A stretch of DNA of 27,681 nt from Desulfobulbus sp. (GTDB taxonomy: Bacteria; Desulfobacterota; Desulfobulbia; Desulfobulbales; Desulfobulbaceae): positions 1-27,681 of the forward strand of contig JAUVLX010000007.1 in assembly GCA_030600525.1 (NCBI GenBank). The letters run 5' to 3'. Positions 1 through 6,818 of this stretch are shown in pieces. Both the position numbers and the translations under genes were made by a program. Under the pieces are notes generated by a model, which ran no database searches, had not been told where the DNA came from, and saw only the letters and a program-made list of their open reading frames with translations. Position 1 is the stretch's first letter; each line of letters begins with the position of its first letter.

Positions 1-190
1 TCTGTTCTTGAAGGAGGGTGTACCAAATGACTGGTACCAGAGTTATCAGGGAAAACAGGATGTAATACAGGCGGTAGGTTCCAGCAGTGAGGCGATTACT
101 CCATGCATAGAGCCTGCTTTGCACAGATGGGTGGATGAAGAGGCTGTGGAGTAGGCACCAGAGTGTCCAGAGGAAAAGCGTGGTCAGCAT
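1..190 (-). CDS. NnrU-like / isoprenylcysteine methyltransferase-like membrane protein (partial, C-terminus beyond window)
   Basis: Reading from the ATG at 188-190 toward position 1 gives 63 codons without a stop. The product starts MLTTLFLWTLWCLLHSLFIH and continues with a second hydrophobic stretch (YYILFSLITLVPVIWYTLL), so at least two membrane helices are visible. The N-terminal Trp/His helix (LWCLLHSLF), a short polar connector containing SRLYAWSNR, and then a second helix resemble the start of NnrU and isoprenylcysteine carboxyl-methyltransferase-like membrane proteins. It lies 74 bp downstream of the octaheme bd-like gene on the same strand, with a perfect hairpin in between, so it may be the last gene of that operon. 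Family assignment is by eye on 63 residues only and is tentative; that it is coding and membrane-embedded is more secure. Confidence 0.6.
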   Translation of the reverse strand, partial: MLTTLFLWTLWCLLHSLFIHPSVQSRLYAWSNRLTAGTYRLYYILFSLITLVPVIWYTLLQEQ

Positions 191-226
191 ATACCTGCAG
201 ATTCGAGTGAATGGAGAGAATGGTTG

Positions 227-258
227 CTCCGGTGATGCAAGGTCATGCATCACCGGAG
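227..258 (-). terminator. 13-bp perfect stem-loop between the octaheme gene and the NnrU-like gene
   Basis: CTCCGGTGATGCA (227-239) and TGCATCACCGGAG (246-258) form a perfect 13-bp stem with a 6-nt loop. It begins 6 nt beyond the stop codon of the 877-residue protein (265-267) on the minus strand. No clear U-run follows in the direction of transcription, so it may be a partial terminator or an mRNA-stabilising processing hairpin that sets different expression of the downstream gene. Confidence 0.6.
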
Positions 259-264
259 AGAGAG

Positions 265-2898
265 TTATTGGTTACGAAATTCGCGTAACATATTTGGATG
301 GTGCATTTCGTCTTCCATCTCAACCGTGTGGCAGACTGCGCAGTTGAGATTTGAACCAATGGGCAAGGTGTTGTCCTGGTATTGTAATGGTTGGATATTA
401 TGCACCTGCTCCCCATATCCGTTGGCTGCAGGATATACTCCATGAGGGCTGGAGTGACAGGCAGCACAAAAGAGTGAGCCGCTTTCATCGGTCCGGTTTC
501 GGTACAGCTCCTCTGTAGTCTGGGTCCACTGGTTAAAGGTTGAATCGTTTTCCGGTTGCTCAAATTCCAGGTGACAGTTGAGGCAGTCCGGTTGGTTAAC
601 CCATGGTTGGCGAGGAGTGATCTCGTCGGTTGCCGTTGCCACGTTCTGTTGCAGGTGCTCCAGAAGTACTGAAGCCTGGTTGTGTCCCTGTTCAGCTTCG
701 CCTTTTAAGAGGCTTATTGCATGTTCTTCAAGAGACCCGTGACAGCTGGTACAGTCAAGACCAATTTCGTTATGTATGCCCCGGAGAGACTGGGTCGCTC
801 CGGTTGGAGATGACGGGTGACAACGACTACATGATTCTGCGCCCTGACCCTTGAGAAAAGCTGAGTGAAAACCGTGAATGGCAGCAGAAAGGTTGAGTTG
901 CCCGGTGGAGGGTGTCTCAGCAGGTGGCTGGACACTGTGACAATGCTGGCAGCGTTGCGGTTCTCCTGTCTCAGCTTTGGTAAGCAGCTGGGTACCGCTC
1001 ATTCTATCGTGCACTGCGAGAATATTGCGTGCAGTGGTCTGGGTAAAGCCGGCTTTGTGTTCAACGCGCCATTGGCCGCCATGGCATTGGTAGCATCCCA
1101 TCTCGGTGGACACAGGTGCGGCGACCTTTGTGCTGGCTAGCAGTGTGCCGTCAGCAGATTTCGCTTCAATGGTAACTATTGGATAAGGATCGTAGCCAGA
1201 TTTGGTATAGGGAACAACCGGGATCTGGTCGGCCATGAAATAACCGTCTTCCTGGGTCATGGTGCCTTGCATTTTGGAGCCAGTCAGGCCTGTGTTGCGC
1301 TTAAGCTCTTCGCCAAACAGGATTGCAGAGCTGTCCCAGAAATCGACATGATCTGCAGGATTTGAAAAGGCTGGCTCCATGTGATAGTTGAGCACAACTT
1401 CATCTGTAACTATTTCCGGTGTTTCACCACGCAGAATAAGTTGGGCATGAATAGTATTGCCAGGCGCTTGCAGGGCCCAGTGTTCATAGGTGTCGCTGAT
1501 AGTGTGCATGCCTAATGTGTTCCAGGCAAGAAGGACATGGGTTGCTGCATCACTATCAAATGGTGGCATAGCTATTCTTTTTTTGTTAACCGCAACGGTT
1601 GCCTCCTGGTCCAGTCTCCCATTGAGTCCATAGGCTATATAATAGGCCAGAGCATATCGTTCTTCATCGGAGCCTGCATAGGGAGGCATGTATGGATGAA
1701 AGGTTTCCATACCGCTGATCATGGCGTCAAGGCCAGAAGGGGTGAATCCTGCGGTTAATTTTTGAATATCATGCATCGGCCCACCAACAGCATGGCAGGA
1801 AAGGCAGAGGACATTGTACAATTCCCGTCCCGTTTCCAGTCGATTGTCATCGGTAATGGATTTATTCTTGATCCATTTGGCATTGGCAAGGAGACCTTGT
1901 TGGTTGATTTTCTCCATGTCCCTGGTGAAAATCGAATTGGAATACATGTGGTCATAAATAATATAAGGCTTACGACCGCCTTCACGCATGAATTCAAAGC
2001 ATCCCATATAAAGCAGGCCAATGATGAGCATCATAAGAGCGATGGGCTTGGTTACTGCCTGAGGCATACGGATGGCGAGTAGGAGACCTCCAAATACCAG
2101 GATAGGAGATATCCACATGAATCCATCTATATAGAGGGTCATGGCGGGCATCCGTTGAAAGAGCATTTCCTGTATATCTGCTGGTAAGGCTACTTTGTAC
2201 CAATAGGCGGAAAAAATGAATAAGACAAAGGGGATGAGCAGCCACAGGGCGGCAAAACGGGTCATGGTAATACGGAGAGGCTCTTTCTTGACCCAGGTTG
2301 CAGTGACAAAGCCAAACAACCCGGCGATGAGCAGGGCCAAAAAAGTCCTGAACGCCAGTGCTGGCCAAAAAGTAGGGTTGAAAAGGCCTGACCAAAAATT
2401 TTGATTTTCGATCCAGCTGCCTGGAGTGAGCATGAAATCGATGATGCCGTTAATAATAAAGAGGGACATCCATGCTGCACCAAAATATATCCAGCCAATG
2501 ATCAGGTGGTACTTCCGCTGCATTTTGCCGAAGCTGTAGTAGTAAATAAACAGGGCCACTATCTCGATGACAAAGAAAACCCATTCTGCTGCCCAGGCAA
2601 AGACAAAGGTATGAATGAGGACCGAGGTGGCGGCGGGGTTGAGCAGGGCAATGGTAAACCAGATACCGACTCCGGTGATACCTCCTGCAACCATCGTTAT
2701 CAGCAGGAAAAATTGGGCATGCTTACGTACATATTCAAGGATTGCATTGTCTTCATCCCTGTATGCCTTCATCTCAGCCAGGACAAGGAACAGGCCGCCT
2801 CCCACTGCAAAGTGGGAGAGGTACACATGGAAGACAGCGATGGCTGCTATCAGGAAACCGCCACCGAAAAAGTCAAGTTGCCAGACAGGGTAGTTCAT
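265..2898 (-). CDS. CydA-like quinol-oxidase-type membrane subunit fused to an octaheme cytochrome c region
   Basis: 877 residues. Residues 1-315 hold about eight membrane helices with cytochrome bd subunit I (CydA) landmarks: His24 in the first helix (FHVYLSHF, like the heme b595 ligand), Glu105/Glu112 in AAEWVFFVIE (like the CydA Glu99/Glu107 region) and EGGRKPYII at 306-314, matching the CydA GRQPW motif. A class I-like monoheme domain follows (CLSCH at 365). Residues 445-600 form a domain also seen in Geobacter-type multiheme cytochromes (VLLAWNTLGMH). Seven more CXXCH motifs start at 602, 650, 690, 716, 772, 811 and 853, giving eight in all. Inferred role: moving electrons between the quinone pool and periplasmic carriers or acceptors. 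Direction and acceptor are unknown; oxygen reduction cannot be assumed. The ATG overlaps the upstream stop (ATGA) and has a GGAGG site. The expected CydA His186 position reads Arg184. Confidence 0.9.
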   Translation of the reverse strand: MNYPVWQLDFFGGGFLIAAIAVFHVYLSHFAVGGGLFLVLAEMKAYRDEDNAILEYVRKHAQFFLLITMVAGGITGVGIWFTIALLNPAATSVLIHTFVFAWAAEWVFFVIEIVALFIYYYSFGKMQRKYHLIIGWIYFGAAWMSLFIINGIIDFMLTPGSWIENQNFWSGLFNPTFWPALAFRTFLALLIAGLFGFVTATWVKKEPLRITMTRFAALWLLIPFVLFIFSAYWYKVALPADIQEMLFQRMPAMTLYIDGFMWISPILVFGGLLLAIRMPQAVTKPIALMMLIIGLLYMGCFEFMREGGRKPYIIYDHMYSNSIFTRDMEKINQQGLLANAKWIKNKSITDDNRLETGRELYNVLCLSCHAVGGPMHDIQKLTAGFTPSGLDAMISGMETFHPYMPPYAGSDEERYALAYYIAYGLNGRLDQEATVAVNKKRIAMPPFDSDAATHVLLAWNTLGMHTISDTYEHWALQAPGNTIHAQLILRGETPEIVTDEVVLNYHMEPAFSNPADHVDFWDSSAILFGEELKRNTGLTGSKMQGTMTQEDGYFMADQIPVVPYTKSGYDPYPIVTIEAKSADGTLLASTKVAAPVSTEMGCYQCHGGQWRVEHKAGFTQTTARNILAVHDRMSGTQLLTKAETGEPQRCQHCHSVQPPAETPSTGQLNLSAAIHGFHSAFLKGQGAESCSRCHPSSPTGATQSLRGIHNEIGLDCTSCHGSLEEHAISLLKGEAEQGHNQASVLLEHLQQNVATATDEITPRQPWVNQPDCLNCHLEFEQPENDSTFNQWTQTTEELYRNRTDESGSLFCAACHSSPHGVYPAANGYGEQVHNIQPLQYQDNTLPIGSNLNCAVCHTVEMEDEMHHPNMLREFRNQ

Positions 2899-3974
2899 GA
2901 CTGCGCCTCCTGGTCGTCACTATTTTGGAAGGTAATTTTCAGCATCCAGCCAATAAGCACTATCCCGCCAATAAAGAAGAGGAGAAAAACCAGCAGAGGA
3001 GAGTAGGAAGCCTGAACTGTAAGCTCAGAACGAGAAAACCAAGGTTGGAGATAGAGGGTTCGGAGCATGTCTCGAACCAGTATCATTAAGACTATGGTTG
3101 TTAGTAAGCTGTAGAGAGCGGGCATAACCCTTTCTTTGAGTGCCAGCAGGGCTGCAAACACAGCGGCTATGATGCCGCCGATGAGAAATACCAGGAAAAA
3201 AAATCCAGAGGAGGTGTTCATCGAGACGATTCCTTGGGGGAGTGAGCCGAGGAACCAGGCACCAATACCGAAGTTTATAAACGTCGCATAAGCAAACCAT
3301 TTACACCCATACCCTATCCATGGCGCAGCTTCTGCGTCGCCGGTATGTTTTTTATAGGAAAAGAAGAGTGCTATGCTCATGCCTCCTACTGCAACGGCCG
3401 CGGCCATAAAGTGCAGATACCTTGGCCATATGGTGGGATCGGCTAGGTTAAGGAGTAATCCGCCTGGTTTGTCAAAATAACGAGCCCATGATTCCGGGTG
3501 GAGCATGAGTGTAAAATTGTTACTAAACAAAAAGGCGATAATAAGCAGCAGTATGCAAATGGATCCGGTAAGCAGGGCTCTACCCTTTTCCAACTGATGG
3601 TACTTGTACTTGTATACATAGGCAAGATAGTAGGCTGCTATGAGGATGCCGATTATCGAGAGCCAGAATGTTCCCATCAGAATAGAGCTGGTGTAGATCA
3701 GGTGCCCGTAGAGGACTTGGGCAAACAACAGCGGCGCCACGCCGAAGTTGACGGCAAAGGCTATGGTAAAGGGAAGTTTTTCGGCAACTGCCTGGGTTGG
3801 AGGTGAGCCGCCTCCGTCACGGGTGAAGTGGTTTACTGCTGCAATAAAGACCGTGCCCAGCATGGCATTCATGAGCAGGATATGCATGGTAAATGTGACG
3901 AGGAGCAGGATATGGAACCAGCCCCAATGCACGGGGATGGCATCCGGAGTGGGAATGAGGGTCGTGGGATCCAT
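2895..3974 (-). CDS. CydA-related membrane subunit (CydA'-like partner, no CydB present)
   Basis: 359 residues counted from the ATG at 3972-3974, chosen because AAAGGAG lies 5 nt before it; an upstream in-frame ATG at 4001 lacks such a site. There are about eight hydrophobic helices. The first has closely spaced histidines (His16, His21, His31, in the region VHWGWFHILL and TMHILLMNAMLG). A helix beginning WPRYLHFMAAAVAVGGMSIAL carries His188, placed like the heme b558 ligand His186 of CydA. No heme c motifs are present. It is the first gene of a two-gene operon and its stop overlaps the start of the octaheme fusion by 4 nt, so the two are probably made in equal amounts as one complex. It looks more like a CydA paralogue than like CydB; members of the bd superfamily that pair two CydA-type subunits are known. 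Membrane and partner roles are well supported; the exact subfamily is uncertain. Confidence 0.75.
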   Translation of the reverse strand: MDPTTLIPTPDAIPVHWGWFHILLLVTFTMHILLMNAMLGTVFIAAVNHFTRDGGGSPPTQAVAEKLPFTIAFAVNFGVAPLLFAQVLYGHLIYTSSILMGTFWLSIIGILIAAYYLAYVYKYKYHQLEKGRALLTGSICILLLIIAFLFSNNFTLMLHPESWARYFDKPGGLLLNLADPTIWPRYLHFMAAAVAVGGMSIALFFSYKKHTGDAEAAPWIGYGCKWFAYATFINFGIGAWFLGSLPQGIVSMNTSSGFFFLVFLIGGIIAAVFAALLALKERVMPALYSLLTTIVLMILVRDMLRTLYLQPWFSRSELTVQASYSPLLVFLLFFIGGIVLIGWMLKITFQNSDDQEAQS

Positions 3975-4049
3975 GGGTTCTCCTTTGGTGAATCCAGACA
4001 TGCGTTGGATGAGGAGAGGCCGGGATACTGATGTAAGGGTGAGTAGCAG

Positions 4050-4062
4050 AGCCTCTCAGGCT
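4050..4062. promoter_or_regulatory. Short inverted repeat upstream of the bd-like operon
   Basis: AGCCT-CTC-AGGCT lies about 75 bp upstream of the start at 3974, in the only part of the upstream gap (4002-4086) not occupied by repeats. It could be an operator or a leader hairpin. No convincing -35/-10 pair was found beside it. Confidence 0.25.
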
Positions 4063-4086
4063 TTAATTGATTTTAAGACAACCTCC

Positions 4087-4273
4087 TAGTGCCCGTCCAT
4101 AAATGGTATTTAGGCCCGATAGTGGCGTTATGTTTAAAATTTTATCCTTGGAGATAAGCGAACGAAGTGGGACTTCGATATCAACTATATGCCTGCGGTA
4201 AAAATTTTCCCATGCCTCGGAGTCTGAGCTTACCTACTCTCAAACCAAAATGCTCATTTTGGGACAGACACTA
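4087..4273. repeat. 187-bp imperfect palindromic element (MITE-like), single copy here
   Basis: The ends are inverted repeats: TAGTGCCCGTCCATAAATG at the left, and TAGTGTCTGTCCCAAAATG as the reverse complement of the right. Inward, AAAATTTTA pairs with TAAAAATTTT, and the centre is the perfect hairpin CGAAGT-GGG-ACTTCG. No ORF is visible. Its layout (ends with a TGTCC core, A-rich flank, central hairpin, ~180 bp) matches the 181-bp repeat that abuts it, so the two may share a mobilising enzyme. No transposase lies in the window. Confidence 0.7.
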
Positions 4274-4276
4274 ACT

Positions 4277-4453
4277 AGGGAGTTGTCCGCAAATAACTTG
4301 AACATATCGCATCTTCAGGTCATCTTTGGCTGATCTTCAATCACAAAGTCCTCAACGTAGCACAACTACGCCTGCGGCCTTGTTCAATTAGATCATCCAA
4401 ATCTAACCTAAATATGAGCGCTATATTGTCCAACTTATTGGAGGACAGCTCCT
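4277..4453 (-). repeat. Palindromic repeat family, copy A (inverted relative to the other four copies)
   Basis: About 177 bp and the most diverged of the five copies: a 6-bp deletion near one end, one base lost near the other, and single substitutions. It starts 3 bp after the 187-bp element and ends 7 bp from the ferredoxin stop codon. Together with that element it fills nearly all of the gap between the ferredoxin and the bd-like operon. Confidence 0.9.
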
Positions 4454-4460
4454 AAGAAGT

Positions 4461-4652
4461 TTACTCCTTAATCTCAATACACTTTTCAGGGCAATAGGCA
4501 GCTGCTTCACGTATGGCATCTGTAACCTGCTGGTCCAGATGAATTAAGGCTGCCTTACCAGTTAATTCATTGAGTTCGAATACATCGGGGCACATTTCAA
4601 TACAGGTTTTGCAAGCATTACAGAGATAGGTATCGATAATGATTTCATTCAT
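4461..4652 (-). CDS. Small [4Fe-4S] ferredoxin
   Basis: 63 residues, the size of Desulfovibrio-type one-cluster ferredoxins. Cys11-x2-Cys14-x2-Cys17 with the distant Cys54 (YCP) should bind one [4Fe-4S] cluster. Cys21-Pro (MCPDVFELNE) sits where the second cluster or a disulfide cysteine occurs in relatives, and Cys58 is extra. The four-cysteine set of a second cluster is incomplete, so a single cubane is expected. It should be a soluble low-potential one-electron carrier; its partner enzyme cannot be told from the sequence. An AGGG site lies about 8 nt before the ATG. It is 203 bp downstream of purF on the same strand, but the two are probably separate units because an inverted-repeat element and a candidate operator lie between them. 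Confidence 0.95.
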   Translation of the reverse strand: MNEIIIDTYLCNACKTCIEMCPDVFELNELTGKAALIHLDQQVTDAIREAAAYCPEKCIEIKE

Positions 4653-4677
4653 AACGTCACCCTTTACATAGTTGTTA

Positions 4678-4700
4678 TTTTCTGTGCAGGGTACAGAAAA
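4678..4700. promoter_or_regulatory. Candidate operator upstream of the ferredoxin
   Basis: TTTTCTGT (4678-4685) and ACAGAAAA (4693-4700) form a perfect 8-bp inverted repeat with a 7-bp spacer, 26-48 bp upstream of the ferredoxin ATG. That position suits a repressor or activator site. No U-run follows, so it is not a terminator. It matches none of the FNR, Fur or LexA consensus sequences known to me. Confidence 0.35.
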
Positions 4701-4712
4701 ACAGCATGTTTA

Positions 4713-4840
4713 AAGGGTGTTGCAAAGTAGCTGCAAATATCTCAAAAAATCTACAAGTTAAGCTCAAAAATACCGAAAAATGATTTCATGCGTAACGTCC
4801 TGATCTTGCGATATAAAAAACCAGTTTTCGCAACACCCTT
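4713..4840. repeat. ~128-bp non-coding segment bounded by 11-bp perfect inverted repeats
   Basis: AAGGGTGTTGC (4713-4723) and its exact reverse complement (4830-4840) bound a segment without an ORF between purF and the ferredoxin. The similarity extends a few bases outward and inward (GCAAAG versus GCGAAA). A lone related end, AAAGGTGTTGCAAA, occurs next to the RNase P gene at 10991. It may be a further small palindromic element or a long-range stem in the purF 3' region. Confidence 0.45.
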
Positions 4841-4855
4841 GTTTAGTGAAAAATG

Positions 4856-6319
4856 TTATGTAGTCAAGGACAATGAACTGTTTTGTTGGTGTCCTGATAA
4901 TGCGTCTTTGGTGAAGTTTTTGTCAGGCAGAATTGGATAGTTGCCAGTGAAGCAGGCCAGGCAAAAGTGGTCCTTGCTCAGGCCTGTGGCTTCAACCAGT
5001 CCTTCCACACTGAGGTAGGAGAGAGAGTCCAGGCCAAGGTAATCCCTAATGCCTTCTATAGTGTTGTCGGCAGCAACGAGTTGGTCGCAGGAGGGGAAGT
5101 CTATACCATAGTAACAGGCATGGCGGGTTGGTGGGCAACTGACGACCATGTGGACCTCTTTTGCCCCGGCTTGCCTTAGGCTCTTGACGCGGCTTCGACC
5201 GGTGGTGCCTCTGATGATAGAGTCCTCAACAATAATGACCCGCCTGCCTCTAAGGAGGCAGCGGACAGGGTTGAGTTTGACCCGTACCGAAAAGTCGCGC
5301 ATGGACTGGGTCGGCTGGATAAATGTCCTGCCCACATAGTGATTTCGAATCATTCCCATTTCCATGGGAATGCCAGAGGCGTTAGAATAGCCAATGGCAG
5401 CGTAGTTTCCTGAGTCGGGAAACGGCATGACAAAGTCTGCATCGATATTTGTTTCTCGGGCAAGGATTTCACCCATCCGTTTACGGGCTCGGTAAACATT
5501 GAATCCGAACACATCACTGTCCGGGCGGGCAAAATAAACGTGTTCAAAGATGCAGAAGCTCGGCTGGCACGGTTCCCAGGGGAACAGCGAATCTATACCT
5601 TCTTTGTTGATGATGAGTACCTCTCCCGGCTCTATCTCGCGGATATATTCAGCTTCTATAAGATCAAGAGCGCAGGTCTCCGAGGCTACTACCCAGCCGC
5701 CGTTTCTGAGTTTACCCAGGCAGAGCGGTCTAAATCCATGGGGGTCGCGAACGGCGATCATAGTATCCTGGGTCATCAGCAGCAGTGAGTACGCTCCCTG
5801 GATATCGGTAAAGGTGTGCGTGATCGCTTCTTTGAGTCCCTGTTCCAGGTACCTGGCCATGAGATGGACAACAATTTCACTGTCCATGGAAGTTTGAAAA
5901 ATAGAGCCCTGCTGTTCCAGTTTTTGTCGCAGCGAGATGGAGTTGGTGAGGTTGCCATTATGGGCTACGCTCAGGGGGAGTCCTTTATGATTGACCAGAA
6001 AGGGTTGGGTATTAATAATGTTTGATTCCCCGGTTGTGGAGTAGCGCACATGGCCGACTGCCATATGTCCGGAAAGTTTTTGCAGGTTCTGTTCACTGAA
6101 AACCTCCGGCACAAGACCCATGTCTTTGTGGATTGTAACCTGCTCGCCGTTTGAGGCAACAATGCCAGCACTCTCCTGGCCGCGATGCTGCAGGGCATAA
6201 AGGCCGAAATAGGCCAGCTTAGCTGCGTCCTCGTGGCCGTATATGCCACATACGCCACATTCATGACGTGGTTTATCTGAACTTTGGCCTTGGGAAAGTT
6301 GTGTCTCTGTTTTGCTCAT
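4856..6319 (-). CDS. purF: Amidophosphoribosyltransferase (glutamine PRPP amidotransferase)
   Basis: 487 residues. It catalyses the first committed step of purine synthesis, PRPP plus glutamine to 5-phosphoribosylamine, in the cytoplasm. The N-terminal Ntn-hydrolase domain starts at Cys21 (HECGVCGIYG), implying removal of a ~20-residue propeptide to expose the nucleophile; LQHRGQESAGI and the C-terminal PRPP motif VIIVEDSIIRGTTGRS are typical. Cysteines in SFCIFEHVYF, VSCPPTRH and HFCLACFTGN match the positions of the [4Fe-4S] ligands of the Bacillus-type, oxygen-sensitive enzyme, so an iron-sulfur form is likely. The ATG at 6319 is the only start ahead of the catalytic cysteine; no strong ribosome-binding site is visible. 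No other purine gene lies nearby. A candidate promoter and leader hairpin are at 6361-6463. Confidence 0.98.
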   Translation of the reverse strand: MSKTETQLSQGQSSDKPRHECGVCGIYGHEDAAKLAYFGLYALQHRGQESAGIVASNGEQVTIHKDMGLVPEVFSEQNLQKLSGHMAVGHVRYSTTGESNIINTQPFLVNHKGLPLSVAHNGNLTNSISLRQKLEQQGSIFQTSMDSEIVVHLMARYLEQGLKEAITHTFTDIQGAYSLLLMTQDTMIAVRDPHGFRPLCLGKLRNGGWVVASETCALDLIEAEYIREIEPGEVLIINKEGIDSLFPWEPCQPSFCIFEHVYFARPDSDVFGFNVYRARKRMGEILARETNIDADFVMPFPDSGNYAAIGYSNASGIPMEMGMIRNHYVGRTFIQPTQSMRDFSVRVKLNPVRCLLRGRRVIIVEDSIIRGTTGRSRVKSLRQAGAKEVHMVVSCPPTRHACYYGIDFPSCDQLVAADNTIEGIRDYLGLDSLSYLSVEGLVEATGLSKDHFCLACFTGNYPILPDKNFTKDALSGHQQNSSLSLTT

Positions 6320-6360
6320 GACGTGAGGGTCTACTGATGCAGGGAGGCAGGTGGAGCAAA

Positions 6361-6397
6361 ATTGAAAGGCACAAAGAACAATTCCCTGTGCCTCAAT
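6361..6397 (-). promoter_or_regulatory. purF leader hairpin
   Basis: ATTGAAAGGCACA (6361-6373) pairs with TGTGCCTCAAT (6387-6397), about 11 bp with a small bulge, in the presumed 5' leader of purF. On the minus strand the stem is followed by a short T-containing stretch, so it could act as a weak attenuator. It does not resemble the purine riboswitch core. Confidence 0.35.
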
Positions 6398-6433
6398 AGC
6401 AATGCATAAATGGACAACTGCCTCAAAGCACTA

Positions 6434-6463
6434 TTTACAACCAGATTACAGGTTTTTTTTCAA
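6434..6463 (-). promoter_or_regulatory. Candidate sigma70-type promoter of purF
   Basis: On the minus strand, TTGAAA (6458-6463), an 18-nt spacer and TGTAAA (6434-6439). The match is moderate (5/6 and 4/6). It would give a leader of about 110 nt that includes the hairpin at 6361-6397. Confidence 0.35.
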
Positions 6464-6668
6464 GGTAATAGAGAGTATTTTCTTCTAAATAATGCTGATA
6501 TGATGATAAAACGTTCAATTTTGTCGATATGAGCCATTTATTTTGCTGAAGTTTTGCTTTGTCCCGAGAAAAGCATTGTTTGCCATTCGTTCCAATTTTA
6601 CGGTGCTATTTAGGTCTTTTTGAGCTATGCATCGGTGTCCTTTCATGTGAATTTAAACCTCGATCTGT

Positions 6669-6803
6669 AACTGTTCAGCAGTGCTCCAGATGCGTACAAT
6701 CAGGCTGGATAACTATAGTAATGCTCTATTTTCCTGCCTGATCGTGCGCAGAGGTAAGCGCAGACTCCGTGGGGTGCTGCTGAACAGTTGCCTTTATTTT
6801 TTT
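6669..6803 (+). ncRNA. Rod-shaped structured RNA candidate ending in a U-run, upstream of selD
   Basis: AACTGTTCAGCAG (6669-6681) pairs perfectly with CTGCTGAACAGTT (6777-6789). The helix continues six more pairs with three G-U wobbles (6682-6687 with 6771-6776). An inner arm, 6691-6708 with 6733-6750, gives 16 pairs (one G-U) and two mismatches, closing on a 24-nt loop. One side has a 20-nt bulge (6751-6770). T-rich sequence (6792-6803) follows the outer stem. G-U pairs and the 3' U-run argue for a transcribed + strand RNA with an intrinsic terminator rather than a DNA palindrome. The rod shape recalls 6S RNA, but it is shorter (~135 nt) and lacks a symmetric central bubble. It may be an independent small RNA or a selD leader attenuator. 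The remainder of 6320-6668 holds only the purF leader and promoter; I see no gene in it. Confidence 0.5.
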
Positions 6804-6804
6804 C

Positions 6805-6810
6805 TATAAT
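6805..6810 (+). promoter_or_regulatory. Perfect -10 box (TATAAT) 8 bp before the selD ATG
   Basis: TATAAT at 6805-6810 would place transcription initiation near 6817, almost at the ATG (6819-6821), giving a leaderless or nearly leaderless selD mRNA. That agrees with the lack of a Shine-Dalgarno sequence. The best -35 is TGAACA (6781-6786, 18-nt spacing), inside the 3' arm of the structured RNA candidate. Confidence 0.45.
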
Positions 6811-6818
6811 ACTGACAA

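Noticed and set aside
2401..3006. 201-codon plus-strand ORF inside the bd-like operon
   Set aside because: Antisense shadow of a strongly supported minus-strand pair; composition has no recognisable fold.
3975..4001. Upstream ATG (4001) as start of the CydA'-like protein
   Set aside because: Adds nine polar residues without a ribosome-binding site, whereas ATG 3974 has AAAGGAG at ideal spacing.
6361..6463. Purine riboswitch upstream of purF
   Set aside because: Only one simple hairpin is seen; the conserved three-way junction and loop sequences of the purine aptamer are not recognisable.
6559..6741. A 60-codon plus-strand ORF before selD
   Set aside because: Cys-rich low-complexity product, no ribosome-binding site, and it overlaps the base-paired RNA candidate; it looks like chance.
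6669..6803. 6S RNA (ssrS)
   Set aside because: Rod shape is similar, but the length is ~135 nt and the internal bulge is one-sided (3 versus 20 nt); the symmetric central bubble is missing.
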